Below are positions 59,560-60,000 of a DNA stretch of 60,000 bases, piece by piece. A model generated the notes under the pieces. The model was not told the DNA's origin and did no database searches. It was given only the letters and a program-made list of their open reading frames with translations. The stretch's first letter is position 1, and each line of letters begins with the position of its first letter. The DNA is from Takakia lepidozioides (Eukaryota > Streptophyta > Takakiopsida > Takakiales > Takakiaceae), in NCBI GenBank assembly GCA_030704615.1, contig CM060734.1, positions 36,908,042 to 36,968,041 of the forward strand, in the 5' to 3' direction. Position numbers and translations under genes: made by a program.

Positions 59560-60000
59560 CTATGAACATTGGCCAGGGACAAATCCAACTTGGTTATTCT
59601 CGTTGTCATAGACCACCCGGAAGTTCTGTTGTTGAATGTTCCCGATAATGGACAGCCCTGTAGTCCCAGCAAATGCAAAGCAGTAGGTGTTGGCATTATC
59701 GACTGGAATGAGGTAGTTGCTTGCTGGAAGGGCCATGTCCGCACCACCGTGGAAATGCAAGGTCACAGTGGGGACAATCACAGACGCTTTGCCGGACAGG
59801 TTAAAGCAGGTGTCAAAGAGAGAGAAGCCAGCAGTCAAAGGTAGCTTTGCCCCTGCACGGAAGGCGTCTCTCATGGCTGTGTAGGCAGGGGCTACCAACC
59901 GGGTTACTGAAGTGCCAGAGTCGATAATCACACCGCCCATTCCTGTGGAGTGAAGTTGGAATACTTCTGATGAGATAGCCAGGGCAGTGCCCCCGACGCT
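59560..60000 (-). CDS. Aspartic protease, nepenthesin type (3' part only)
   Basis: The minus-strand frame is open from the window edge to the stop at 59560-59562 (146 codons plus stop). It carries the second catalytic site of pepsin-like plant proteases, GGVIIDSGTSVTRL, followed by FDTCFNLSGK, VPTVTLHFHGGADMALPASN, YCFAFAG, LSIIGNIQQQNFRVVYDNEN and a terminal VGFVPGQCS. The spacing of cysteines and the SIIGN.QQQ block are typical of nepenthesin-type or ASPG1-like enzymes, which are usually secreted or vacuolar peptidases. The first catalytic Asp, the signal peptide and the propeptide lie beyond the window, so activity and targeting cannot be judged. No break is seen in the visible part. Confidence 0.93.
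   Translation of the reverse strand, partial: SVGGTALAISSEVFQLHSTGMGGVIIDSGTSVTRLVAPAYTAMRDAFRAGAKLPLTAGFSLFDTCFNLSGKASVIVPTVTLHFHGGADMALPASNYLIPVDNANTYCFAFAGTTGLSIIGNIQQQNFRVVYDNENNQVGFVPGQCS

Overview
This window is nuclear DNA from a land plant, most likely a seed-free lineage (moss, lycophyte or fern). The evidence is plant-only families (ARC6, a SHOU4-like protein, two DYW-type PPR editing factors), GT-AG introns of roughly 100 to 1400 bases, a RAD51 gene without introns (a layout I know from the moss Physcomitrella), and the remains of a phosphate acetyltransferase gene, a family I associate with algae and seed-free plants rather than seed plants. I could not identify the species. I built the gene models by hand: exon ends were placed where splice sites, reading phase and remembered family sequence all agreed.

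Layout. From 0.7 to 8.9 kb lie three decayed genes: an aldo/keto reductase (-), an ATL-type RING-H2 E3 ligase (+) and a phosphate acetyltransferase (-). The last contains a 65-bp inverted copy of part of its own exon. From 9.4 to 10.1 kb is a field of short palindromic ATACCAG/CTGGTAT motifs. Then come intact genes: a DUF1365 protein (10.3-13.0 kb, +), a plastid-type glutathionyl-hydroquinone reductase (14.1-17.4 kb, -) head to head with a pfkB-family kinase (17.9-21.2 kb, +), and a mitochondrial-type coiled-coil protein (23.05-24.07 kb, -) head to head with a DYW PPR gene (24.5-28.1 kb, +) that carries one single-base frameshift. A 13-exon TTC5-like gene (30.3-36.8 kb, -) follows. Next are a second, intact DYW PPR gene (38.1-41.1 kb, -) head to head with intronless RAD51 (42.4-43.4 kb, +), a SHOU4-like membrane protein (44.6-48.2 kb, -), a decayed repeat zone (48.9-51.3 kb), the chloroplast-division gene ARC6 (52.1-58.1 kb, +), and the 3' end of a nepenthesin-type aspartic protease (59.56 kb to the window end, -).

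How the genes relate. There are no operons; these are independent nuclear genes. Several act in organelles: the two PPR proteins (organelle RNA editing), ARC6 (plastid division), the quinone reductase (plastid by its leader) and the coiled-coil protein (mitochondrion by its leader). The two PPR genes are paralogues. Both splice two short exons carrying a PDF-like motif, otherwise known to me from OSB single-stranded-DNA-binding proteins, onto the PPR exon with identical phase and an identical 182-base exon.

Most notable points: the PDF-DYW fusion shared by both PPR genes; an intronless RAD51 that has lost the FxxA self-assembly motif; the inverted repeat inside the dead phosphate acetyltransferase gene, which could give a hairpin RNA; and the unexplained palindrome field.
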